NCBI GenBank assembly: GCA_035048815.1
Contig: JAUCBN010000020.1
Span: forward strand, 9,927,501-9,991,500
From: Abelmoschus esculentus
Taxonomy: Eukaryota; Streptophyta; Magnoliopsida; Malvales; Malvaceae
Length of the DNA: 64,000 bases
Direction: 5' to 3'
Within the stretch, counting starts at the first letter, position 1; each line of letters begins with the position of its first letter. Of the stretch, positions 1 through 11,340 are shown piece by piece. The notes under the pieces are model-generated. The model made no database searches. It was not told where the DNA came from and worked only from the letters and a program-made list of their open reading frames with translations. Made by a program: the position numbers and the translations under genes.

Positions 1-240
1 AGTACGGCATGCCTAGGGTCTGAGCTCATTTGTTAGTTTGTCCAGTACTTCGGTACTTCTATTTAGTACTTCGGTACTTTTGTTGGTACTATGGGTACCT
101 TTGTTTGGTGGTTAGTCGCCATTTGTAGATACCGTGGGTATCTTTTGTTAGTGCCTTCGTGGCACTTCTGTCAGTACCTTTGTGGTACTTCTGTTGACTC
201 GCTTACCTATTCTAACTATACCAAGGCATCATTTGAAACT
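1..240. repeat. Palindrome-rich retroelement segment
   Basis: Short words around GTACTTCGGTAC, GGTAC and GATACC-GGTATC recur every 20-40 bases with small changes. No open frame is seen. This kind of palindrome peppering is also seen in the LTR at 1280-1680, so this is probably more of the same element. The left border lies outside the window. Confidence 0.4.
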
Positions 241-263
241 AATCCGAAAGATAAAAATTAAGA

Positions 264-507
264 TATTGCAATCGAGCATTTGATATGTTATTGCAATCGA
301 GCATTTGACATGTTATTGCCACCGAGCATTTGACATGTTATTGCCATCGAGCATTTGATATGTTATTGCCATCGAGCATTTGATATGTTATTTCCATCAA
401 GCATTTGAAATGTTATTGCCATCGAGCATTTGATATGTTATTGCCATCGAGCATTTGATATGATATTGCCATGGGCATTTGATATGATAGTACCATTGAG
501 CATTTAA
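264..507. repeat. 25-bp tandem repeat, about 9-10 copies
   Basis: The unit is close to ATTGCCATCGAGCATTTGAT followed by ATGTT. The first eight copies keep an exact 25-bp period with one to three substitutions each; the ninth is one base short and the last is partial. There are no unique spacers between copies, so this is a minisatellite. Confidence 0.9.
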
Positions 508-519
508 GCATGAAGAGTA

Positions 520-2088
520 TGATGATCTTTGCATAATTGATGGAACCGTGACTATGAACCTGATTAATTGTTCGCTTGGAACATGTTACTTGTTATTTGA
601 ATTATGTCTAAATGGTTAGACTTAGGGCTGCCTCACTAAGTACTTCGTAAGTACTTACCACTGTTTGTTTCCTCCTTCCCAAAACAACAGGTTCTCGAGC
701 CGAGGAGTTAGATTGAGTTCGATCGGGAGCAAGGACACCAAGCAAGCAAAATATGGTATTTTGTTATTTTGTTAACTCCTAGCGTTTGGTGACATAGTAT
801 GCATGTTTAGAATAGCCTAAGCATTTTGATATTTGGTTTATGGTTTGTATATGAAAACATTCGAGCATTCGGTATGTAAGCCATAAGGCATGATGAACTT
901 GTTAGGCTAGCCTTACATCTTTTGGGATAGGTCTATGATATGCATATGTGAGCTTTTGTAATTTGAATGTGGCATGTAAGTACCTATAATGACATGTGAA
1001 GTATGAAGCTAAGTAAGATCATCTATGGAACCTCAAAATCACATTAAGGGTAGGATATGGCCATAGAAGAAGTGTAGGACATAAAGATTAGTTTGCATGT
1101 TAAATAGCATATCATTAGTTTGAATGGTCATTTGGTATGTGGCATTAGACTTGTAAGATGTTACTTGGTGACTATACATGTTGGAATAGTCCTCTAAAGT
1201 TTAGGGATGGCTTGAGACCATACAAATGGTCTTTTGGTTAGCGTTTAGGTGCCTTAGAAGTTTCAAACCTGCCAATTCGAGCAGGGGTATCGATACCGAT
1301 CCCTCGAGTATCGATACCCCCTTGTCTAAGGCCTATGGTCCGGTACCTAGTTCAATGCCAAGCATTCCAGTAGTGAAATGGCATCGATGCCGGGTTCGAT
1401 GCCAACCTTGGCGGTGAGCTTCCTGGTTCAATACCAGTATCGAACTAGGCTACCTTAGGCTTAAGCCTTTGAGTCATCAAAGAAGACCAGTTTCGATACC
1501 TGGTTCGATACTGGGACCTCTAGTAACGAAATTGCATCGATACCAGTATCGAACCAGGCTACTCTAGCTTTTGGTCAATGAGTCAGTGAGTCAACATAGT
1601 TGACCAGTATCGAACGGTGGTTCGATACCCCTGTTCTGATACCTCTCTATAAGGGGTATTGATACCTCCAAGCCATTCGGTGCAAGCTTGAGATTAAAAT
1701 TAGTTGATTAATAAGAACATATTAATGATGGTTAAACAAATAAAAATTTGATTAAAGTTTTAGATCAAACTCGATTCTGATTGGAATTGATAAATGAATT
1801 TAATTCAATTTGGAAATCGCTATATGTATAAGATTAGAAAAAAATTTGAATTGGACCCGATCTTAATATGCACGATATGGAGTTGGGATTGTAAAACATA
1901 AGTTATATTTGAATTGCCATACAAATAATTGAAAGGTTCTAAATTGGCCTGAAATTTGATAAAGGAAACTACTTGCATTTGATTAGTAATGTTATACAAT
2001 AAACGAATTATTTTGGTTTCGAATACAAGTTCGGGTTTGTAAGTCCGGTCGACGCCCCCGTCTCCTAACCCGGGGCGAGGGTGTCACA
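520..2088 (+). mobile_element. Gypsy-like LTR, 3' part
   Basis: The segment ends with GGGCGAGGGTGTCACA at about 2073-2088, which has the form of a plant Ty3/gypsy LTR 3' end (terminal CA). The part from 1280 to 1680 contains many copies of ATCGATACC and its complement, an LTR trait also seen in the element at 43719-47936. No gag or pol frame is present, and I could not find the partner LTR or a target-site duplication. The 5' border is uncertain. Confidence 0.5.
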
Positions 2089-3059
2089 TGTTCTGTCGGA
2101 ATATGTATGGACCCCTACCATACCTATACCCCTTTCTGGTGTACCGATTTGCACCTGTGTATTGGTACCGATTTTACATTCGCTGTAAATTACCCAACAT
2201 GGCGCATCGATATGCTTACCTAGCGTACCAATACCCAATATTGGTACTCATATATTGAGTACCGATCTCAAGCTTGTACCGATACACCCCTTGGTGTACC
2301 AATACCAAAAATGGTCACCGAAATTTAAATTATCGACCCTATATCGGTATACCACATGGTCATATCAATACCTTGAGAGAAATGTCCATCTTACTAGAGG
2401 ATAATACTAATACCCTAAACCCGAGTACCGGTATCGAATCCACGAAAACCTAATCTAGAGCTTGAAATTCCACTGTTTCAACACCAAATGCAATACTATC
2501 AATCTAGAAATGTTTCTGCAAGTGAGAGTATTTAGGTGAGTTCCTAATCCATTTTAACCTAAGATAACGTCCATATAATCAAACACCATTAATGCATAAG
2601 CAACTTTTAACTTATACCAACATTCATCATACACCAAACAAGCATGCCATAAGAATGATGCAATTGAACTACATGATTAGAAAGTGTACCAACCTTAAAC
2701 AAGCTATTGAAACTCCATAGCAAACTTTCATAAGCCTTTTCCTTGCTAAAACTTGAAGATGGTTCTCCTTGCTCTCTCACTACAAGATAAACTCTACCAA
2801 TAAGTTAGCATTCTATTTAGGTGATTTAAGGAAGTTAAAACGACCCTTTAATCACTCTAAAACTCTTCCCAAAACCTATTCTCATTCATACATAAAACCC
2901 TCCAAAAACCTCATCCTCCACCTCTTAAAACAAGACTTACCTTGCTAGATAAATCTTTCCAAGTCAAACACACTTTCTTCAAGCAGCAAAACGAGATTCC
3001 ACTCTTTAGAACCCAAGATTCAACCTTTAGAGAGAAAGTTTGGAAGAGAATAAGGTGCA
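2089..3059. other. Non-coding repeat-derived stretch
   Basis: From 2140 to 2470 there are many GGTACC, GTACCGAT and TGGTACCAAT words, again a palindrome-rich LTR-like composition but a different motif from the LTR before it. From 2480 to 3059 I see AT-rich sequence without a believable gene. It abuts the broken integrase of the copia element to its right. Confidence 0.4.
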
Positions 3060-4758
3060 ATTACCTCTTGTACAATTTCATATTGCCCACAGAATTCTCC
3101 AAATTCATACTCACCACCTCTATCACTTCTAATCACCTTAATTTTCTATTAACTTGATTTTCTACTTCATTTATAAAAAGAATTAATTTCTCTAAGGCTT
3201 CATCTTTGCTTTTGAGCAAATACACAACAATATCTTGTGATATCATCAATAAATATAATAAAATATTTATTACCACCTCTCGTTTGTACAAATTTTAAAT
3301 CGCACAAGTCACTGTGAATTAAATCAAGTGGTTATGTATTTCTTTCTATTGTTTGGAAAGATGACCTTATGCATTGAATCAATTTGGAATGACGAGATAT
3401 GTTCTAAGTTAATTAATCTACGTAAGGTATCATAATTAACATGTCCTAGTCTACCATGCTAAATATTAGAAGACTCAATCAAGTAAGCAGAAGAAATACT
3501 TGCTTTATTATTATTAATTGTCATTACATTGAGCTTAAAAAGCCCATCCATAACATATCCCTTCCCCACATACATTCCTGATTTTGATAAGATAAATTTT
3601 TATGACTCAAAGACCAACATAATCTCATGCTTGGTCAAGAGAGATCCAGACACCAAGTTCTTCCGGAACTCGGGCACATACAAAACGTTGTTTAGAGTCA
3701 GCAACTTTCTAGAAGTTATTTTAAGCATTACCTTGCCTACTCCTTCAACAGATGAAGCAGCTGAATTTCCTATGTAGACTTTCTCTCCCGTACTAGCCTT
3801 AAAGGTAGAGAACATCTCACGAGTTGAGCAGATGTGACATATGGCACCAATGTCTATCCACCACTCCTTAGGATTGGACCTTACTAGATTCACTTCGGAT
3901 ACCATGGCAAAAAGATTGATGTCACTCATATCTTTAGCAATGTAGTCCACCATGTTAACTTGAACATTCTTGTTCTTCTTCTGTGGAAACTTGCATTCAT
4001 TTGATTTGTGACCCTCTTTGTCACAATTGAAACATTTTCTTTTGAATTTTTGTTTCCCAATTCCACCTTTAGGTCCAAATTTCAGTGTTTGCTTCTCTTT
4101 CCACTTTTGGGGACTTTGAGCAGCCTTAGAGCCTTGACCATGCTCTATCACATTTGCCTTTACTATGAGAATATGTCTCCTCCTATCATTAGTTCGATTG
4201 GCTTCACCAATGGACATGCCTTCATCATGAATTTCGCCTAAAATCACCTAGAACTCTTGGACTTGGCTTATGACATTCTTTTTGTCCACCATCTTGAAAT
4301 CTAGAAATTTTCCAACAACAAAATTCTTTGCTCCAGCGCCTTTTGTTTTGTACTTCTTGTCCAAAGACTCCCATAATTCTTTGTCAATTTTCACCTTTTG
4401 ATAAACGTTGTACAAAGCATCAACTAAACCATTAAGAATGTAATTTCTGCAAAGAAAATTTGAATGCTTCTAGGCTTCAACAACACTGACGAAGTGGAAG
4501 TCATTCTTTCAAGAATCTCGCAAGATTCAGCGTGGTCAAATATAACATCTTTTGTTGCCACCGCTTGAAATTCAACCCGATGAATTTCTCTGGTCTTTCA
4601 GCCATGTTTGTAGGTACCGAAACAGGCACCTGAAATGAGGCAGACCTTAGAAGGGAACTCGTAGAGGACCTAGGATCAACGATGTTCGTTGGTACTGAAA
4701 CATCATTGACTCCATCAACAACAAGTGGAATCATACCTTGCTTTTTTTTCCATTTCAC
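3060..4758 (-). pseudogene. Ty1/copia gag-protease-integrase remnant
   Basis: Read on the minus strand, gag starts near 4758. It has a copia gag N-terminus with the words PEKFIGLNFKRWQQKM at 4540-4610, then stops and frame breaks. A second frame (4247-3600) carries a CCHC zinc knuckle (CFNCDKEGHKSNEC), then the protease region WWIDIGAICHIC, where the usual D-S/T-G-A active site has become DIGA, then the linker words LNNVLYVPEFRKNLVSG. Integrase fragments follow to about 3060, including a trace of RSDRGGEY, after which homology stops abruptly. Reverse transcriptase and RNase H are missing, so the element cannot move by itself. It is a dead, 3'-truncated copy. Confidence 0.85.
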
Positions 4759-5781
4759 AAAACGATTCTATTTTAAGATTTTTACAAAATAAACGAAGCA
4801 AGTTAATAAAATGTTAAGAAACAATTTCTTTAAATGAAATTGAAATAACATATAAAATTGAATTTGAAAGATAAAAGAAACCAAAAGGAAAAAACCAATA
4901 AACAATCAAGAAACTTTGACCAAGGTCTATACTATCACAGTGTCCTTAAAACATATCCGTTCCCTTCCGGTGCTAGAGTTGCTATGGAACGCCTGTCTTC
5001 CAGGATACAACGATGAATACAGCAAAGAGAGCAATGCAACCTTGAATGCAACAACAAACTTTACAAAAGCAGAACATTATCAAGAATCTGGCTAGATGAT
5101 GTTTATGGTTTCAGTGTTTTAAGATAGGAACAAGGGGTCTCCTTTTATAGTGTTCAGGTAGTGGAAATATTTAATTACAAAATTAATTTGTAATTAAAAA
5201 ATTCTTAAGAGTTACAACTTCCAGAATTCAAATGGTATTTATCACAGAATTAATCCAAATAAATTGGAAGTTAAAACCAGCTGAAGGGTATGCAACTCCA
5301 TAAAAGGTGGTTTAATATTATAGTATCTGTTGAAAAAATAAGTCAGAAAAATAGAATTTTTTTTCATTTTAGAAATCCAAGTCCCAAGGCCTGTCTTTAA
5401 CTTTTATAAAAGTCAACTAAGGCTAGCCCAAAGTACCTAGCCATAAACCATATGCTAAACACACTTTGGGTGTCTAATCCAAGCCTTTGTCTTGTTTCTA
5501 AATATATTATGAAGAGCTTCTATATATAAAGCTTTCCAAACCTATGTTCCCAACAAGTTTGGGATATTCTACTTTTCATCTCATTTTTTCCAACATCATG
5601 AGTGTTACATTGAGCAACAATTTCTCATTCACCTATTGAACATTTTGAGCATGTAAATATATAAATTTCATCTACTCTTGTAGTAGATTTATAATCCACT
5701 TAGTCCTAATTAATTTGACTAATGGAACCCACTCAAATTTAAGTTCTAAAATGTTCATGTACCATATCATTTTTCCAACAG
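4759..5781 (-). mobile_element. 5' LTR and leader of the copia remnant
   Basis: On the minus strand a likely LTR start, TGTTGGAAAAATGATATGG, ends at 5781. A TATA element (TATAAAAGG at 5141-5149, minus) lies within it, as expected for an LTR promoter. The stretch leads into the gag frame. I could not fix the LTR/leader boundary or a primer-binding site, and there is no second LTR because the 3' part of the element is gone. Confidence 0.5.
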
Positions 5782-7465
5782 ATCCTTGGTTGGACCATTT
5801 TATGATTCGTTAGAACACTTTTGATCATGCATAATTTGTAGCTTTAACATTTGATTTATTCGTTGTTGAACCGTTTTTATAGCTACGAGTGTTACCCGAT
5901 CGTGACATTGTTGTCTGTTTCCGAAGGGTTTAAAGAATGGGGTTGAAGTGAAGCTGCAAAGGAATGCATTGAGTATGCTGGAACATTCTACAGGGGATGA
6001 AGTAGATGATGATCATGATTTTGATAACAATAATGCAAAGGAAGGCAGTGGCTCGGACATTGATGAGAACAAGAATACTCTTAACTAGAACTATTCATGT
6101 ACCTTTCAACATCGTGATCGAACCTTCTTTTTTTCACTTTGAACTAGTAGCATTGAGTTCCATAGGTCTGCTAAACCGAGAGTTCGACATATGAAACCAT
6201 GGTTTCCATATGCATCCTTGAAAGCAACCAATCGTAGCAGTTACAGAGATGTTCAATCCATTATTCGTGAACCTCAATTGGTTAGTATCATCAAACTTTG
6301 CAATTGCAATGTGCACCTAATCCTTTTCAGTATCATGTGTTTCTTGATTCTGAAGGTAAACTTGGGAAGACTAGACACCGAATCCTTGAGAAGATATAGC
6401 AGGCACTTTAATCTTGTAGGCACTACGAACTTCGACCACAATGAATTTTCTTCCACCGAAAAACTGACATTTATCTAATGCAAGGGGTTCGGTTTTGATT
6501 TATAGGGTAGCATCGATTCTTGTTCACCGAGGGAACTAATGCTTAACACAGTGCAATAGCATTTTAAGACACGGTTAAATTCTATCTTTGGGAGTAAATA
6601 CGTATAAACATGCCACATTTAAGCCCTCTATGTCTGAATCTAACATCCTTTCTTCGACACAGCCACCGCTTAACGATGTACAAGTGATCACGGAATTTAT
6701 CACTGCCGTTAAGAGACTGAAAACTAACTACTCACATAACGACCAACTCTGTTCAACATTGTAGTTAATCCATATTCTAGTTCTAATTCTAACATCAGAT
6801 TTGATTCAACCAAAAGACAAATAGGGAGGAGCAGTCTATCGACAAACAGATATTGTCCTCGGATTCTACCATGTAAGATAGGGCTTGTGGCCTTTGTTAG
6901 TTAATACATACATGTTAGTACTGATGAACTCTTTGCTGCTACATACATAATTAGCTCGTATTTAACTGTTAACTAAAATAATTTGCTAATTGTTAACGAC
7001 GGCTTAAATACATAAACATATACTTAATTTAAAAAAATATCATGTAAAATATTAAACTTAAACATCCTAATGTTCTAATAACAAACAAAGAAAGTTCATG
7101 CAAAGACCTTACAAGTGATTAAGACAAAGAAACTGATGCAACTGATTAAAACTACAAACTTTCAACCCCGTTTTTGCCCTTTTCCCATGCCTCCATTTAT
7201 GTTCCTACTTCAAATTAGAGGTTTAGGGTTTAGGGTTTTAGGTTAGAGGTTTTGGTAGGGTTTAGGGAATTAAGGGTAGGATATATTTTTTAGGGGTAGA
7301 ATTTAGGGTTTAGAATATAGAAAATAAGGGTTTAGGGTTTAAAATTCAATTTTTTACAAAAATAGAAAGGAAGCATAAAGGGAGGCATAGGAAAGAGGCA
7401 GAGAATTTTTGTTCGTTTCTCTTACGGATCGGGAAAAAATTCGAATTCAGATTGCTCGGTCCGAC
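5782..7465. other. Unassigned sequence, possible decayed gene tail
   Basis: Bases 5936-6088 can be read on the plus strand as an acidic 50-residue tail (rich in Asp, Asn and Glu) ending in TAG at 6087. A further open stretch follows at 6134-6345. I do not recognise either. The rest is non-coding by eye and ends in the telomere-like tract described separately. Confidence 0.25.
7219..7345 (+). repeat. Short degenerate telomere-like tract
   Basis: Several TTTAGGG and GGTTTAGGG words occur within about 125 bases, separated by changed copies. TTTAGGG is the plant telomere repeat. The tract is too short and too degraded to be a former chromosome end with confidence; it could also be a cluster of telo-box-like motifs. 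Confidence 0.5.
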
Positions 7466-8564
7466 TCAGTTAATAACAGAAAAATTGAACCTTAATTTAG
7501 GTATATCCCAATGAAGTCCAATTTCGTCGTTGATCTGAAGTTCCCTTGCCTTTACAAGCGCATTCCACTCCTTAATAAAAACGTAGGCTCCGTTGTTCCA
7601 TCTTTTGAATTCAATCTCATCGTATTGAGTGTTTGTAACTTTGTATCGTAGTCCAGAAAAGAAACCTTCATCCCTTTTTCGATCTGTGCTAACTGATGCT
7701 CGTTCCAGTGCGGCAGAATATCAGATTCCACCGACTTCTTTGGCAACAACAGCCTCGCCATGTGGCTGCTGATATCGCTGTGGAAAAGCTTCTTTTTGAT
7801 GCGCCAAGGATCATGATCACCGCCATGGCCAAGGCCAAGGCTCAGATGATCACTCATCCTCATAGTTTATGTTTCTTCTTTACTCCTCTTCTTGCGGTTG
7901 GCCGAAAGTTCATGATTTTCCTCCATTGTTTGTCTCTTCTTGTTAGACGGAAAACCAACATTCGGTTTCGGAATATGCTGACATTGATTGCTACCTTCAC
8001 TTCCTTTAGAACCCAGAGGTTTATTCACCGATAGAGATAATTCTAACCAAAGATTGATCTCGGTCTCATCGGTTTCGTCGATAAATCCTCACTGCTCTTC
8101 TTCTCCATGCACAACATATCACGTGCATCTAACGATCTTGTAATAGTTCCGGTGGACATATGATCAACGAAAAGAGGCAATTCTGTCGGAACATCAACAT
8201 TCGTATCGGTATTGGTCGTATCCGGTGGAAAAGCTCCGTTACTCTTCTCCATGCAAAACACATTACGTTCATCCAGTTCTCTTGTATATTGATCATCGAA
8301 AAGAGATAGTTCTAACTGAACGTCGGCATCGGTTCAGGCATTGGTCGAATCCAACGGAAAAGCTGCGCTGCTCTTCTCCGTGCAGCACCTATACAACATT
8401 GGGTGTTCAAATTTCTTACAACGAAGTTCTTTTTCCTTATTGTTTGATGTTGTTGAAAACGGTGAAAACGACAACTCCAATGAAACATTGCTGTTTTCAG
8501 AATCTGAGTTTTTTTCTTTTGCCATGAAATCCCGAGCAATACAAGGCTCGTCGTTGTCCACCAT
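7466..8564 (-). pseudogene. B3-domain protein pseudogene (At2g33720-like REM type)
   Basis: The minus-strand reading begins at 8564 (MVDNDEPC) and runs through a low-complexity N-terminal region. The plant B3 DNA-binding domain follows: DPWRIKKKLFHSDI, then RLLLPKKSVESDILPHW, then KVSFLDYDT, and in another frame FKRWNNGAYVFIKEW and LQINDEIGLHWD. Such proteins are nuclear DNA-binding factors. At least four lesions break it: TGA at 8334-8336, a frame shift near 8045, TAA at 7867-7869 just before the B3 domain, and a one-base frame shift near 7635 inside the domain. The original stop is probably TGA at 7466-7468. The order and length of segments match a full-length family member, so it is a decayed whole gene and not a small fragment. 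Sequencing error could explain one lesion but hardly four. Confidence 0.85.
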
Positions 8565-10395
8565 TGTTGAAGCATGACAAAAACCAATTAATAATAGGTT
8601 TAACTCTTAAACCCTAATCGAAAATTATATAAAAGAAACAACGAAAGCCACTCCCATCAAACTAACTCTGATTTTCTGAACTTAACTCTCAATTTATAAA
8701 GAGATGTGCAAAGCCTTGTCTAAGTAGGAAAACAATAGGAAACTTTTTCCCCAAGAAATTCGTTTTCTTGGGTTATTTAGTAAACTTAACAGATTTTAAT
8801 ATTACTCAAGTGTTTTCTTTGAATTAATGAAGCTTTATTGCACATGTAATTGTTCTAAAACAAAGTGTTTTATAATTATTAGTGTTTGAGTTGTTGACTT
8901 ATTAACATGAATTAGGTATTATATAGGTTTATTATGGAAGTGATACTATTAATATAATTTACTCCACTTATAACATCAGCATTTGACGTTATAATTTAAA
9001 TCTTGTCTAATTAGATTAATCGGTAGTTGCTAAATATTTTTATTAAGTATTACATTAATATTGAAAAAAAAATCAATATATTCTAATGCAAAATTAAATC
9101 TTAAAATAAATATTAAAAAATTAAGAAAAGAAGAAGATAAAAATGCTTTTATGTTCTAATATAATTTACGTTGGTATTCAAAATTTTTTATCGATACTAA
9201 TGGAATTTAAATTGGACAAGATATTATGTTCTAAGTTAAATATACTTTATATTTTTTTTAATAATTTAAAGGTAATTAAATTATAAGATAATATATATGA
9301 AAATTTTACAACAGTTTTAAACATTGTTGAACATCATTAACGTTAATTACTGTTAAATTAATTTATAAAATTTAAAATTTTAATGACTTAATATATAATT
9401 AATAAATATTTAAAATAAATTTTAATTAAATTATTTTAACATATATTTTATTTTTTAATCATTTTTATAGTGAACAACCCACTCATTTTTATTTCTTCTA
9501 TTTTATTTTTTTTATTGTGCTAAAACTGCAGTAGGGACGAAAACACGGAGACGACAATTTTACCATAAACGGTGGTTAGCGACGGTTACGGCTTAAAAGA
9601 CAATGAGAAAAAATGATTTAATTTTTTTAATTTAATTTAGATATTTATATTTGATTTAATTATTTAAATATAAAAAATAAAAATAAAATATATATTGAAA
9701 TAATTTAATTAAAAATATTATTTTAAATAATTATTAATTGCATATTAAGTCCTTAGAATTTTTTATATTTATTAATTAATTTAATGGTGTTCAATATTAG
9801 TGATATTTAAAAATATTCGACATACATAATAGACTCATCCATATATATATATATATATTATCTTTTTAATAATACACACATTTGTAGATAAAACAATCAA
9901 ATCTAAATCTTTTAAATAAATTTTATCTTTTTCTTATCGTTAGGTTCACATAATATAAAAAATCTTGAAAACTTGTTGTTAGTTTTATAATAGTTTCCTT
10001 ATTAAAAAAAGTCTTCCACTACCCTTGATATGGTATAAAATCTTCTCTACTTAATATAATATATCAAAATTTATTAAAGGAGATTTTATTTTTCAAGTTA
10101 TATATTCGTTACAAGAACATTACCATAATTTAGACGAGAGAACGTTTAGCTTTAAGTAAGTTATTGGGTTTTATTGTATTTCGCTTAGGATCTTTGTATA
10201 GAATAGTGATTGTAATTAGTGTGTCAAGATTGAAGGAATTGGAAAAAAAATATTTCTTCTAATAAAAGAATATCACAGATATCTCATCGAGAAAAATTAT
10301 AGAATGGTAAGAGTTTGATTCGAATTTTATAAATATTTGTATACCATTTTATTATTATATTTGAGATGTATGATATTTCTTTTTGATTTTTTGAG
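8565..10395. other. AT-rich intergenic stretch
   Basis: No gene is supported here. The stretch is very AT-rich and contains a long imperfect inverted repeat at about 9300-9830, listed separately. Confidence 0.6.
9300..9830. repeat. Imperfect inverted repeat, MITE-like
   Basis: The left arm (about 9308-9460) reads AACATTGTTGAACATCATTAA and onward; the right arm (about 9660-9825) is its approximate reverse complement. The arms share a common word order around CTTAATATATAATTAATAA. The middle (9525-9610) is GC-richer and unrelated. The ends resemble the small elements at 51160-51320 and 53739-53893, so this may be an older, longer relative. Confidence 0.45.
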
Positions 10396-10719
10396 ATGTA
10401 TTGTCATGATCATGTCGATGCAAGATCTATTAGATATGAGCCATTAGAGATTCCGAAAAACTTAAATTTTGTCGACGATAAATATGAAAAAATTTTGGGA
10501 TATCTTCCTTTTGTTTTTGATGACGGTGATGATGATGACAACGACAACGAAAATTTATTTTATGAAGCTTTGGTTGATAGTGAAGATGAAGATGATGAAC
10601 ATTCGATGCATAAGGTGGGACGTAGTTTTGAAGATGGACGCAGTGATTCACCAGGTTTGTTTGCGAGAGTTTTTATGCGGATGAAGAACGTTTTGTTTGG
10701 ATGTTTGTGTTTAACGTAA
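10396..10719 (+). CDS. Hypothetical acidic 107-residue protein
   Basis: An open frame runs from ATG at 10396 to TAA at 10717. The middle (residues about 42-72) is dominated by Asp, Asn and Glu; the C-terminus is short and basic to hydrophobic. I do not recognise a domain. It may be the last exon of an older gene: the sequence before it is AT-rich and could hold a splice acceptor, and coding-like base composition begins suddenly here. It may equally be a chance frame. It lies between two decayed genes, and I see no promoter. Confidence 0.25.
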   Translation: MYCHDHVDARSIRYEPLEIPKNLNFVDDKYEKILGYLPFVFDDGDDDDNDNENLFYEALVDSEDEDDEHSMHKVGRSFEDGRSDSPGLFARVFMRMKNVLFGCLCLT

Positions 10720-11035
10720 ATAAATTAGATATTTGTATTTTTTGCCGATTGCATTAGGGTTTGAAGGCATCCAATTTTTTCGTTTTATCATTGTAAATTA
10801 GATATAGGTTAAGAGCTAAATATATCCCAAAATAAGAATAAAGACCAAAATGATAAAAATTATAAATGTTAACGGTTAAAATTATCCTTATGCCTTTTAG
10901 TTTTAGGGTGAACTTTCGACTTGGTCATCATTAGTTATTTCTTAATAAGGTTATTAACACGATAATTAAATAAATTTGTGTATTAAATTATTTGATTCTC
11001 ATTATTTATACACTCTATCAATTTGGTTATTTATA

Positions 11036-11310
11036 CACTCTATCAAAGCCCATGGCCTCTTCAGTTCCCCACCGTTCTCTTTCTGAACAACAGTGGCACT
11101 CTTCAGAAAGTTGATCTCTGGTACGACTGGCTTAATGGCCGTAATTTCAATATCCCTGAACCAGCTCGGTAAGCTCACTTACGACTTTCCACTCTCCCAT
11201 ACTACAGCATTAAGGAAGAAAAGTTTGAAATCATTTAAATTCCACAAATTACTCGGCTTGGAAACAAAGAGGGGGTCCACTAAGAACAGACTAATAGGTC
11301 TTCTAAAACT
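11036..11310 (+). pseudogene. At4g14100-like gene fragment
   Basis: Read on the plus strand from about 11036: SPWPLQFPTVLFLNNSG, then TLQKVDLWYDWLNGRNFNI, ending in TAA at 11170-11172. In a shifted frame comes LTYDFPLSHT and further similarity to about 11240. This word order is that of the conserved plant family named after At4g14100, annotated as a putative transferase without a proven reaction. Only about a quarter to a third of the usual protein is present, with a stop and a frame shift, and no first exon. A duplicated 20-base word (TTATTTATACACTCTATCAA) lies just before it, at about 11003-11045. It converges tail to tail with the truncated aspartic protease, so a rearrangement joint probably lies at 11310-11341. 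Confidence 0.7.
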
Positions 11311-11340
11311 TTAACAAAATATGATTCATTCATGGGAATT

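Noticed and set aside
264..507. CRISPR-like direct repeats
   Set aside because: Units are contiguous with no unique spacers, and the window is clearly plant nuclear DNA.
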